Shown here in pieces: positions 25,995-33,616 of a stretch of DNA of 64,000 bases (position 1 is its first letter; every line of letters starts with the position of its first letter). The position numbers and the translations under genes were made by a program. Origin of the DNA: Nocardia bovistercoris (GTDB lineage: Bacteria; Actinomycetota; Actinomycetes; Mycobacteriales; Mycobacteriaceae); the NCBI RefSeq assembly GCF_015674855.1, contig NZ_JADMLG010000005.1, positions 429,587-493,586 of the forward strand. Direction: 5' to 3'. The notes beneath the pieces were generated by a model that did no database searches, was not told where the DNA came from, and worked only from the letters and a program-made list of their open reading frames with translations.

Positions 25995-27446
25995 ATGAGC
26001 ACCCACGACACCCCTCTCCCCGCCCATATCCGCCGTCGATTCCTTCGCGTGCTGCTGTGCGCCGCCCTCGCCACCGCCACGGCGGCCGGTACCGCTACCG
26101 CCGCGCCACCGACCACACCGGCCCCCGGGTCCTGCCCGCGCTGGACGGCGGTCCTGGTCCCGGGTACGTGGGAGACCAGCCCGACCGCCATGGCCTCGTC
26201 GGCGGCAACACTCGATCCTATCGCCACCGGCCTCACCGCCCGCTACGGCGGCGACATCGACGTGCGTACGCTCACGACCGGCCCCGACACCACCGGCATC
26301 GCCGCGACTCTGACCGCGACCGTGGCCGGATTGTGCTCGGGCACACGGGTGGTGGCGGCGGGCCAGGCTCGCGGCGCCGACGCCGTCGCTGACCTCGCCA
26401 CCACGATCGGCCACCACCAAGGACCGATACCAGCGGACCGGGTCGTGGCGGTCGGACTCGTCTCCGATCCCCACCGCGATCCCGCCACACCCCAACTCGG
26501 CACCCCCGCATCCGGGCAGGGTCTGGCCGGCCCGCGTCCACGGGACTTCGGTGAACTCGCCGACCGGGTCCGTACCCTCTGCGTCGAGGACGACCCGTAC
26601 TGCGCGACCTCGCCCCAGAAGTCGCCCGCCCTCGCCGCGGTGGCCCGCGTCGCGACCTCGATCCCCGTCGAGCCCCGCCCCACCGACCCCGACCCGAATC
26701 CAGCCCCCACCACACCGACCACCACCGCGAGCCCCGCCTCGACACCGACACCCACGCCGACATCGGCGACGAGCGCGGCCCCGATCACCGGGCTCGACCC
26801 GTCGCGGGTACTCGCACAGGTGGTCACCGTGCTCGACGGGTTGTCGGGATTCACCGCGAACGTGCCCGCGATCGTCGATGACCTCGCCCGGCTCCCCGCA
26901 CTCCTGGGCTCGGGCGACATCCCCGGCCTGCACCAGGTGGCCGGGGACCTCAACAACCGCTTCCACCCCCTGGTCGCCATGGCGGCCGGTATAGACCTGC
27001 GCCTGGTGGCCCGCGCCCTGACCATGGCCGCGCCGCTGGACACCACCGGTGGTCTCGCGGTCGCGGCCGAGGTCGTCGGGCTGCTCGCGGGCCTGGACAT
27101 CACCCGCATCGCCGCCGCCCTCGGGCGGGCTCAGGAGGTGGCCTGGACCGCCCTCGCGGCGCTGGCCGCCGGTGACCCACTGACCGCCCTGCTCGCGGTG
27201 ACCGACCTCGCTCCGGTCGCCACCGACCTGCTCGCGGGCACCGCCTCGGCGTTCACCGGCGGCCGGCTGCTCTCACTGGCCGACTCCTACACCGCACCCA
27301 TCACCCCGACCACCGCCGGCTCGGCGGCCGGTGATCCGGCCCGCTACGGCGGCGACACGACCCCCAACACCCCCGCCGGGGACCACACGAGCGCCACGGC
27401 CGTGCTGGCGGACTGGTTCGACCACGCCATCGACCACACACGGTGA
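25995..27446 (+). CDS. Secreted cutinase-like protein lacking the nucleophilic serine
   Basis: A 483-residue exported protein. The signal peptide (LRVLLCAALATATAAGTATA, about residues 17-36) precedes a cutinase-fold domain (about 45-225), a Pro/Thr linker (about 235-275) and a helical C-terminal domain. Family landmarks are kept: the first-strand TAVLVPGTWET, and Cys-bounded CVEDDPYC (about 196-203), which carries the usual catalytic Asp. At the nucleophile elbow the G-x-S-x-G of cutinases reads GQARG (about 123-127, VVAAGQARGADAV), so Ser is replaced by Ala. No catalytic His is evident after the Asp either. It is probably a non-catalytic envelope-binding homologue. ATG 25995 has AGGAGA 4 nt upstream. 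Last gene of the plus transfer operon. Confidence 0.82.
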   Translation: MSTHDTPLPAHIRRRFLRVLLCAALATATAAGTATAAPPTTPAPGSCPRWTAVLVPGTWETSPTAMASSAATLDPIATGLTARYGGDIDVRTLTTGPDTTGIAATLTATVAGLCSGTRVVAAGQARGADAVADLATTIGHHQGPIPADRVVAVGLVSDPHRDPATPQLGTPASGQGLAGPRPRDFGELADRVRTLCVEDDPYCATSPQKSPALAAVARVATSIPVEPRPTDPDPNPAPTTPTTTASPASTPTPTPTSATSAAPITGLDPSRVLAQVVTVLDGLSGFTANVPAIVDDLARLPALLGSGDIPGLHQVAGDLNNRFHPLVAMAAGIDLRLVARALTMAAPLDTTGGLAVAAEVVGLLAGLDITRIAAALGRAQEVAWTALAALAAGDPLTALLAVTDLAPVATDLLAGTASAFTGGRLLSLADSYTAPITPTTAGSAAGDPARYGGDTTPNTPAGDHTSATAVLADWFDHAIDHTR

Positions 27447-27518
27447 ACCCGGGCACATTCGCCCGGCAGCCCGAAACAGCCGAACCCGCCACCGGATTCA
27501 TCCCGCACGCCATGACGC

Positions 27519-27557
27519 CGCGATGCCCGCACCCTGTTCCGGGGTGCGGGCATCGCG
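27519..27557. terminator. Strong bidirectional hairpin terminator
   Basis: A perfect 16-bp-arm inverted repeat (27519-27534 and 27542-27557; inner arms GCGATGCCCGCACCC / GGGTGCGGGCATCGC) with a 7-nt TGTTCCG loop, placed between convergent stops. Confidence 0.85.
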
Positions 27558-27574
27558 CCGTCGTGGCCGAAGGT

Positions 27575-27895
27575 CTACCCGGGTGGCGGTGTCACGTCGG
27601 GTGCCGGCGGTGCGGCGGGCGCGGTGTCGCGCCCGTTGTGGTCGAGGCGCTCGCGCAGCGCGCGACCGGCGGCGGTGCGCGCGTAGTGCACCACGTGGTC
27701 GATCTCCCACGAGTCCGCGCACCGCTCACAAATGGTGATGCCGTGGTTGCATTTCTGCGGTGTCATCAGCAGCACGCGCCCGCACGCGGTGCCCTCGCGC
27801 GACCGCAACGACACGTACGTGTTTCCCGACAGCGTCGCCCCCTCGGCGACCGCGCCGTACTCGTCGTGAGTTTTCGTCCGTTTCATCACGCGCAT
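27575..27895 (-). CDS. Small Cys/His protein of unknown function
   Basis: A 106-residue protein I do not recognise as a family. It has Cys residues at TACGRV, KCNHG and ICERCADSW (about 39, 49 and 55-58) and His in EIDHVVHYAR, which could make a small zinc site (inference). The C-terminal tail is Pro-rich. AGGAG (27910-27906) lies 10 nt before ATG 27895, the best start; further ATGs at 27976 and 27886 are less well placed. It is last in the minus-strand group with the HTH and VWA genes and faces the cutinase-like gene across the terminator. Confidence 0.55.
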   Translation of the reverse strand: MRVMKRTKTHDEYGAVAEGATLSGNTYVSLRSREGTACGRVLLMTPQKCNHGITICERCADSWEIDHVVHYARTAAGRALRERLDHNGRDTAPAAPPAPDVTPPPG

Positions 27896-28103
27896 CTGTT
27901 CTCGGCTCCTTGAAGACGTACCCGATATCGGTGCGCGAACCCCTCGACGGCGAGTGCCGTACTCGAGTCCGCTCATGGGAAACCAATCTCCGCGTCGCCG
28001 TGCGAGTCGGCCCGGACCCGCACGGCGCTCGATTCGAACAGCCGGTGAGATCGAGTGTCGAACCTCGATCGCACCAGCCGTCTTTCGTGTGTGGGTCAGC
28101 GGT

Positions 28104-28553
28104 TCATCGGGTCGCCGCCGGCACGGTGGCGGGTTCGGTCAGCGGGGCCGGGACCGCGACGGCGGGCAGCCGCCACGTCGGCACCAGCGCCGACAACTCG
28201 ACCACCCCACCGTCGTCGTCGGGGTCGGTGTCGGGGGCCGGTGTCGGGTAGGCGGTGACGACCGCGCGGGCGGCGGTGTCAGGGTCGGTGTAGGTCAACC
28301 CCGCCAGCCGGCCGCTGGTGATGCGCACGGCGGTGGTGGGCAGATGGTATTCGGCGTCGGTGCGCTGCCAGCGGTAGGAGGTGAACACCGGCAGCCACGA
28401 CACCCCGGTCGGGGCCGGGAAGCTCGAGAGCCGGCGGGTGGCTTCGGCGGTGACATCGAGCCACATCTCGAGGCTGTCGGGGGCGTGGGGGGAGGTGGCG
28501 AACACGGTGTGCAGGGCCGCCGCGATGGTGGCCGAGGCGTTGAGATCGAACAC
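28104..28553 (-). CDS. Conserved hypothetical protein
   Basis: A 149-residue soluble protein of unknown family, starting at GTG 28553 after an AAAGG ribosome site. It begins VFDLNASATIAAALHTVFAT, contains EMWLDVTAEATRRL (about residues 30-43) and WLPVFTSYRWQRTDAEYHLP (about 52-71), and ends in an acidic then Pro-rich tail. It resembles the small accessory proteins that Nocardia and Rhodococcus elements encode near VWA proteins, but I cannot name a domain. The longer frame to 28754 crosses the hairpin of the upstream gene and is unlikely to be used. Confidence 0.55.
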   Translation of the reverse strand: MFDLNASATIAAALHTVFATSPHAPDSLEMWLDVTAEATRRLSSFPAPTGVSWLPVFTSYRWQRTDAEYHLPTTAVRITSGRLAGLTYTDPDTAARAVVTAYPTPAPDTDPDDDGGVVELSALVPTWRLPAVAVPAPLTEPATVPAATR

Positions 28554-28604
28554 GGGTGGAACCTTTCGAGAAAGTCGAACGAGATGAGACGGGCCTGCCT
28601 CGGG

Positions 28605-28634
28605 GGACCCGGGGCGCGAGGCGCCCTCGGGTCC
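28605..28634 (-). terminator. GC-rich hairpin after the HTH gene
   Basis: GGACCCGGGGCGC-GAG-GCGCCCTCGGGTCC forms a long stem with one bulge just downstream of the HTH protein stop on the minus strand. Confidence 0.6.
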
Positions 28635-28656
28635 TTCGTGGGGCGGGTGCCGGTGG

Positions 28657-29550
28657 TCAGGCGGTGGCGAGGGTGAATCGTTTGGGGGCCTCGCACGTTC
28701 GGCGGGCGGTGCCGTCGGCGGTGAGTTTGGCCAGGGCGTTGTGGACCGCGCCACTGGACCGGTTCAGGGCCTTGCCGATCTGGTGCGGGGTGTGTTCCTG
28801 GTCGGGGTGATCGCGCAGGTAGTCCTCGACCTGTCCCCGCAACGCCCCCGAAGCCAACTTCTCCACCACCACCACCGCCGCCGTCGTCTCGTCCCCGCCC
28901 GCTGCCGGGTCCGGACCCGCCGGGGCGGTATCGGGGGCCGGTGGGGTGGTGTCACCGCTCGTGGGCGCGACAGGGGCCGATTCCGGCGGCACGGTAGCGG
29001 CTGCGGTGTCGGTGTCGGTGTCGGGTTCCGGTGACGGCGCGGGTTCGGTAGGCGCGGAGTCGGGTTCGGGTTCGGTCGGCTCACCGGCCACCGGTTCGGG
29101 CGTGTCATCGGCGATCGGTTCGGGTGCGTGGTCGGCGGTCGGTCGGTCGGCGGTCTCGGTGGTCGGTCCGGTGGTGGTCCAGGTTTTGGCCGCGCGGGGC
29201 GATTCGGGGTCGCGGTCGGAGCGGACGATCCCGCCGGTCTCCCATGCGGTGAGGATGCGGCGGACGGTGGACCCGGAAAGCCCTGCCGCACCGGCCAAGT
29301 GATCGGCGCTGGTCGCGGGATGGGTGTCCAACGCGGCCCACAACGCCTTCTCGGTGTCGGTACGCGGCGCGACGGACGCGCCCGCACCGGCCAGCCCGTC
29401 CTGCCCGCCGCCGCCGACCGTGGCGGCGGGGGCCGTAGCGACGGGGGCCGTGGCGGCGGGTGTGGTGGGGGCGGTGGGGTTCGGTTCGGTGGTGCGGGGT
29501 TTCGTGCGTTGGGCGCGGGTGGTGGTCGTGCTGTTCTTACGTGCGGACAT
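28657..29550 (-). CDS. Two-winged-helix DNA-binding protein with long Pro/Thr/Ala-rich linker
   Basis: A 297-residue protein with an HTH at each end. The N-terminal HTH is TSADHLAGAAGLSGSTVRRI (about residues 81-100, after EKALWAALDTHP). The C-terminal HTH is TPHQIGKALNRSSGAVHNAL (about 255-274), preceded by LRGQVEDYLRDHPDQ. Between them lie about 130 residues of low-complexity Pro/Thr/Asp/Glu sequence. The C-terminal HTH closely resembles the N-terminal HTH of the AAA+ protein at 31.6-32.8 kb (IAKNLGRSSGAVGNALEAL), so the two may bind related sites (inference). GGAAGGAA lies ahead of ATG 29550. Confidence 0.7.
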   Translation of the reverse strand: MSARKNSTTTTRAQRTKPRTTEPNPTAPTTPAATAPVATAPAATVGGGGQDGLAGAGASVAPRTDTEKALWAALDTHPATSADHLAGAAGLSGSTVRRILTAWETGGIVRSDRDPESPRAAKTWTTTGPTTETADRPTADHAPEPIADDTPEPVAGEPTEPEPDSAPTEPAPSPEPDTDTDTAAATVPPESAPVAPTSGDTTPPAPDTAPAGPDPAAGGDETTAAVVVVEKLASGALRGQVEDYLRDHPDQEHTPHQIGKALNRSSGAVHNALAKLTADGTARRTCEAPKRFTLATA

Positions 29551-29937
29551 GACGGGTTCCTTCCCCGGAATTCGGGATATCGGATGGGTGTTCGGTCATG
29601 TCCCGGCCGGGACGGAAACAACACCGGCACCCGGGGAACGCCCCGGGCGGGTTCGGCATCGCTTCCGTCCCCATGGACGCTCGATACCCGTGCCGCTGTC
29701 AAGCCGGTCACCGAAAAAATTTCCGGCACCCCGATTCCTCTCGTCACGCCGAAACACGAACCGCACGAGAGGGATTGGCCATCTCGTGTGGCTCGAGCGA
29801 GCCCGACACCGGGCGCGAGGGGCAGCGGCCCGGACGCGAGAGCGCCGCCACCGCGAGGCGCGGTGGCGGCGGGACACGGGCGAGGCGGTTACACCGGTAC
29901 CGGGAGCGGACGGGCCACGCCCGCCCCCGGTGGTGGG
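29551..29937. other. Non-coding region with terminator hairpins
   Basis: No gene is seen. CGCCGCCACCGCG-AGG-CGCGGTGGCGGCG (29843-29871) is a perfect 13-bp stem ending the VWA gene. CCCGGGG-AACG-CCCCGGG (29630-29647) is a second stem nearer the HTH gene promoter. Confidence 0.65.
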
Positions 29938-31536
29938 TTACGCGTCGCGTACGGCGGTGGTGGCCGCGCGTGCGATGGCTTGGATGGTGGCGGCGGGGTC
30001 GGTCAGGGTGTGTACGGTGGCACCGCGCAGCGGTGTGGCGTCGGGGTCGTCGGGGGTCAGCCACAGCACCGCGCAGCCGGCGGCGCGCAGTCGGTCGAGG
30101 CGTTGTTGGGCGCGGGCGCGGACATGCGGGCGGAAGTAGCCGTCGGAGATCATCACCAGCAGGCGGGTGTTCTCCCCTCGCGCGAGTCCGAGGTGTCCGT
30201 CGAGGACGTCGATGGCCTCGTCGGCGACCTCGAAATAGTCGTCGGCCCTGAATTCGGTGACCTCGGCGGGTGCGGTGCCCGGTTCCACGATGGTCCGGAC
30301 CTCGCGGCCGAAGGTGATCGTGGCGGTGTCGGCGGGAAGAGTCGCCAGGTGCGCGGCGCGGGCCATGATCCACGCGGCCGAGGCCACCGATTCGACGTAG
30401 TCCTGCATCGATAGGGACACATCACACGCGATACCGATCCGCAGCGGCGGTGTCGGTGTGACCTTGCGGGTGGTGCGGGTGAACATCTCGGCGGTAGGGA
30501 TCGCGCCGGCGGCGCGTTGCGCTTCACGTGCTACCGCGCCGCGCATGCGCACCCGCCCCGGCGGCAGCACCGACCCGGACTTGACGACCGCGCGTTCACG
30601 GCGGCTCGCGGTGTCCAACGCGCGCGCCAAAACCCGTGCGGCGGTGCGTTCCTCGGGCCATGGCGGGCGGTGGGTGCGCAGGCGCGCCGATTCGACAGCC
30701 ACCGCGATCATCACGCTCGCGATGGCCTCACACAACGCCTCGGCCAGCATCGAGTCCGGGTCGGGGTAATGACGCGACGGCGGTCCGACGAGGTCGACCC
30801 AGGCCCGTCCGAGCTCGAGCATCCCGACGGTGTCGGTATCGGCCAGGGTGTGGGCCTGTCGCCAGATCGCGCGCAGCGCCTCGAGTTTCACGGCCCCCAC
30901 CACCGCCTCGACCGCCGCGAGCGCCGGCACCGTCTCGGTGGGGGTGAGGATCCCGGCGTCCACACGGGCCAGGATCAACGCCGCTACCTGCCCAGCGGCG
31001 TACGGGGTGGCCGGCAGGGTTTCCAGGGCCTCGGCACCGCCGAGGTCACCGGTGACGAACTCGAGGCTCGCCGCGCGCAACCAGTGCCGGTCGGTGGGAC
31101 GGCGGCGGATCTGAGCGGCCTCGATCCGGGACTCGTCCAACAACTCGGCGGCATCGACCACGGCCGGGTCCGCCACGAGCGGCGCTTGCCATCGGGTGTG
31201 CGCGGCGTGGGCGCATTCGTGCACCAACGCACCCCACACCCCCGCGTAACGGGCGCGGTCGCTGTCGTGCTCCGGGCGCACCGTAGCCGGATCGACCGGC
31301 AGGCGCGCGCCGTCGAGTTCGATCGCCGCGCGGTGCGGGAAGAACACCGCCGGTGTGCCGTGGCCGGCACCGGGGGCGATCGTGACCGTGAGGTCGTCGC
31401 GACCGGCGATGGGCGGTGTGTGTTCGGTCAGCACGGCCGACAAAGCACGCCACGTGTGATCGGCGGGTGACAAGGTGGGGGCCGGTGCGGGGGCCGTGGT
31501 CGGGGTGGTGGGGGCGGTGCCCACGTGAACGGTCAT
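29938..31536 (-). CDS. HEXXH-motif protein with C-terminal VWA domain
   Basis: A 532-residue protein. Residues 100-115 contain LVHECAHAAHTRW, a HEXXH zinc-metallopeptidase signature (HECAH) with a downstream Glu in ELLDESRIEA that could be the third ligand. The C-terminal half is a von Willebrand A domain with an intact MIDAS start DVSLS (about residue 371) and LLVMISDGYF (about 462). This CobT/CbbO-like plan normally works with a MoxR-type AAA+ ATPase, and one is encoded directly upstream. The pair may remodel or load metal into a partner complex (family knowledge of MoxR-VWA pairs; target unknown). ATG 31536 with AAAGGA upstream. Length and both motifs look complete. Confidence 0.8.
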   Translation of the reverse strand: MTVHVGTAPTTPTTAPAPAPTLSPADHTWRALSAVLTEHTPPIAGRDDLTVTIAPGAGHGTPAVFFPHRAAIELDGARLPVDPATVRPEHDSDRARYAGVWGALVHECAHAAHTRWQAPLVADPAVVDAAELLDESRIEAAQIRRRPTDRHWLRAASLEFVTGDLGGAEALETLPATPYAAGQVAALILARVDAGILTPTETVPALAAVEAVVGAVKLEALRAIWRQAHTLADTDTVGMLELGRAWVDLVGPPSRHYPDPDSMLAEALCEAIASVMIAVAVESARLRTHRPPWPEERTAARVLARALDTASRRERAVVKSGSVLPPGRVRMRGAVAREAQRAAGAIPTAEMFTRTTRKVTPTPPLRIGIACDVSLSMQDYVESVASAAWIMARAAHLATLPADTATITFGREVRTIVEPGTAPAEVTEFRADDYFEVADEAIDVLDGHLGLARGENTRLLVMISDGYFRPHVRARAQQRLDRLRAAGCAVLWLTPDDPDATPLRGATVHTLTDPAATIQAIARAATTAVRDA

Positions 31537-31623
31537 GGCGCAGTGGTCCTTTCGGGGGATGGTGGGCAAGGGGGGCCGCACCGGCGGTCCGGCCCCCGCT
31601 TGCCCGGGAATGTCGGGGGCCGG

Positions 31624-32808
31624 TCAGGGTCGCAGGCGGTTGCCCAGCGACAAGGGCGACAGGCCGGTCCCGAACTCCGTTCGCACGACCTTCGCCACCA
31701 CCGCGCGGTCCTCTTCGGGCGCGCAGCCGATCAGGTTCGCGGCGGCGGTGCGCTCGTCGGTCGCGGTCGCGATCTTGCGGAAGGCCAACAGTTCCCGCAG
31801 TTGCGGTGCCCATCCGATCTCGCCCTTGCCCTGTCGGGTCGACAGATCACGGGCCACCCGCACCGCCTTCGCGCTCACCCCCAACCCGGCGGCGAGGTCG
31901 TAGTCGCTCGAGACCTGCACCTGGAAGGCGAACCGCGAGGCCAGCGCATCCGACAGGATCGCGCCGTGCACGCCTGGGTTGTGACCCGCGCAGATGTAGA
32001 AACCGGATGCGGCGGTCACGACTTCGCCGCCGTTGGCCTTGATGATGATCTCGCGGCGTCCGTCCATCGCGGGATACACACACGAGAGCACCGTCGGCGG
32101 GATCAGGGTCGCGTCGTCGATGAACAGCACCCGCCCCTCACGCATCGCACGGACCAAGGGACCGTGCACGAAAACGAAAGTGCCGTCGGGTTTCTGGGTG
32201 TACTCGCCCACGAAATCGGCGACGGTGGTGTCCCCATCCCCTTGCACCGTGAGCAGGTCACCGAAAGCGGCCTCGATCAGACTGGTTTTGCCGGTTCCGG
32301 GCGGGCCGTACAACAGCACCGGCACCTCGGCGGCGCGCATCGTGCGCAACACGTCCACATCCGCGCTACCGGCCAACGTACGCGGGTGATACATCAACCC
32401 GTTCGGACGCGCCACCGGCCCGGTCGTCGGCGCTGCCGGCGCGGGGGCCGGCGTGGCGGCGGGTGCCTTACCGGTGGCGGACTTCGGCCCACCCTTGGTG
32501 GCCTTGGTGGCTTTCGCGGGCTTGGTAGCGGGCGCGGGCTTGGTGCCGGCGGGCGGGGGCGGTGTGGTGGGCGCGGGTTCGGCGGCGGCGGCGGTGCGGC
32601 GGTTGGCCTTGTAGCGGCGCGGGGAATCGTTGGTGCGCACGGCTTCACCGGCAGCGGTCAACGCCTCGAGCGCGTTACCGACAGCACCGGAGGACCGGCC
32701 CAGGTTCTTCGCGATCTCACGCGGGGAATGCTCGAGCTTCGGCGCGCCGGCCAGCGCGCCGGCCACCATTCGCCGCAATTCACCATTCGCCAAACGAGGT
32801 GCAGTCAT
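31624..32808 (-). CDS. MoxR-like AAA+ ATPase with N-terminal winged-helix domain
   Basis: A 394-residue protein. The N-terminal wHTH (about residues 8-55; REIAKNLGRSSGAVGNALEA) is joined by a Pro/Ala/Lys linker (about 70-125) to an AAA+ domain. Walker A is GPPGTGKTS (about 169), Walker B VLFIDDATLI (about 228), sensor 1 CAGHNPG (about 262), and an arginine-finger region is ALASRFAFQ. It is closest to the MoxR/CbbQ/GvpN class. The DNA-binding fusion is not usual for that class. CAGGAG precedes ATG 32808. It is 87 bp upstream of the VWA gene and begins next to the iteron-like block, suggesting a DNA-linked role (inference). Confidence 0.82.
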   Translation of the reverse strand: MTAPRLANGELRRMVAGALAGAPKLEHSPREIAKNLGRSSGAVGNALEALTAAGEAVRTNDSPRRYKANRRTAAAAEPAPTTPPPPAGTKPAPATKPAKATKATKGGPKSATGKAPAATPAPAPAAPTTGPVARPNGLMYHPRTLAGSADVDVLRTMRAAEVPVLLYGPPGTGKTSLIEAAFGDLLTVQGDGDTTVADFVGEYTQKPDGTFVFVHGPLVRAMREGRVLFIDDATLIPPTVLSCVYPAMDGRREIIIKANGGEVVTAASGFYICAGHNPGVHGAILSDALASRFAFQVQVSSDYDLAAGLGVSAKAVRVARDLSTRQGKGEIGWAPQLRELLAFRKIATATDERTAAANLIGCAPEEDRAVVAKVVRTEFGTGLSPLSLGNRLRP

Positions 32809-33204
32809 TCCAACTCCTGAAAGGGATTCGAAACCCGAAATACGTACCGCCACGCGGATCGTGACATACGGGCAGCGACGCCGCCAATGGGATTTCATGG
32901 ATTCCCCCGGTGAATTCCGGGGCACGTCACGACGCTAGCTCGGCTCGCGGCGAGTCCACAACCCGAAAATCGAACGAATTCCAGAAATTTCCGCGAGTAC
33001 ACCTGACGGGCAAAGCAAGACAAGAACGAAACGCGCCCAGCACCCCGACCCGAACCGACACATTCGACACCGACGACAGAAAAGAAAACAAACAGAAGGG
33101 ACAGAGGATCAGAACGAGGAAACGACAGGCACTAAATGGACACAGAGAATCCGAGAGGCATATACAGCGACAATAAACAGGCGACGAGCGGACCCGTGAC
33201 GCAT

Positions 33205-33228
33205 GTCTATATAGCTTTGTATATAGAC
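33205..33228. promoter_or_regulatory. Perfect inverted repeat GTCTATATA-N6-TATATAGAC
   Basis: Nine-base arms (33205-33213, 33220-33228) around GCTTTG. The arms are perfect and AT-rich in GC-rich DNA, fitting a dimeric regulator or initiator site. Confidence 0.7.
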
Positions 33229-33311
33229 AATCCTGGATGACAACACGACGGGGATATACCTCCCCACCAGCGCAGATGCGGTCCGCACGTGGGGCGTTTT
33301 GATCGCCTCAC

Positions 33312-33350
33312 GTAAGACCACCACCTAAGACCACCACGTAAGAACACCAC
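33312..33350. repeat. Three tandem 13-bp iteron-like repeats
   Basis: GTAAGACCACCAC (33312-33324), CTAAGACCACCAC (33325-33337) and GTAAGAACACCAC (33338-33350) differ at one position each and are followed by a partial GTA. No coding frame explains them. Confidence 0.8.
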
Positions 33351-33616
33351 GTATCGGCAGACCGAGATCGCGAACGATATCGCGGACCACTCGATCATTT
33401 TCGGCACGCTTCCGAGAAAGCATTCAACCGGGAGAATACAATTCTAAGCAGATTTCTTTCACGGGCTCGTGAGATAAACGACCACCCACCGCGACTATAT
33501 GTCAATATTACATAGATCAGCTACTCGGACAACCGTTAACTATTCCCACTCGCATTAAATCGCGATATCGCGGTTTCGTCGCGCCGGACGACGACGGAGG
33601 CACGGTCGAGGTGTCT

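Larger units (their letters stand above)
32809..33616. other. Low-GC non-coding block with repeats (candidate origin or control centre)
   Basis: About 800 bp without a convincing gene and clearly richer in A/T than its surroundings. It contains a near-origin-like set: a perfect 9-bp-arm palindrome (33205-33228), three 13-bp tandem repeats (33312-33350), a CGCGATATCGCG palindrome (33561-33572), and an imperfect CTATATGT...ACATAG repeat near 33495-33515. Replication origin, oriT or a master control region are all possible. Confidence 0.55.

Noticed and set aside
33109..33324. Minus-strand 71-codon frame in the AT-rich block
   Set aside because: It is explained by the tandem repeats and the palindrome; there is no ribosome site and the composition is unlike coding DNA.
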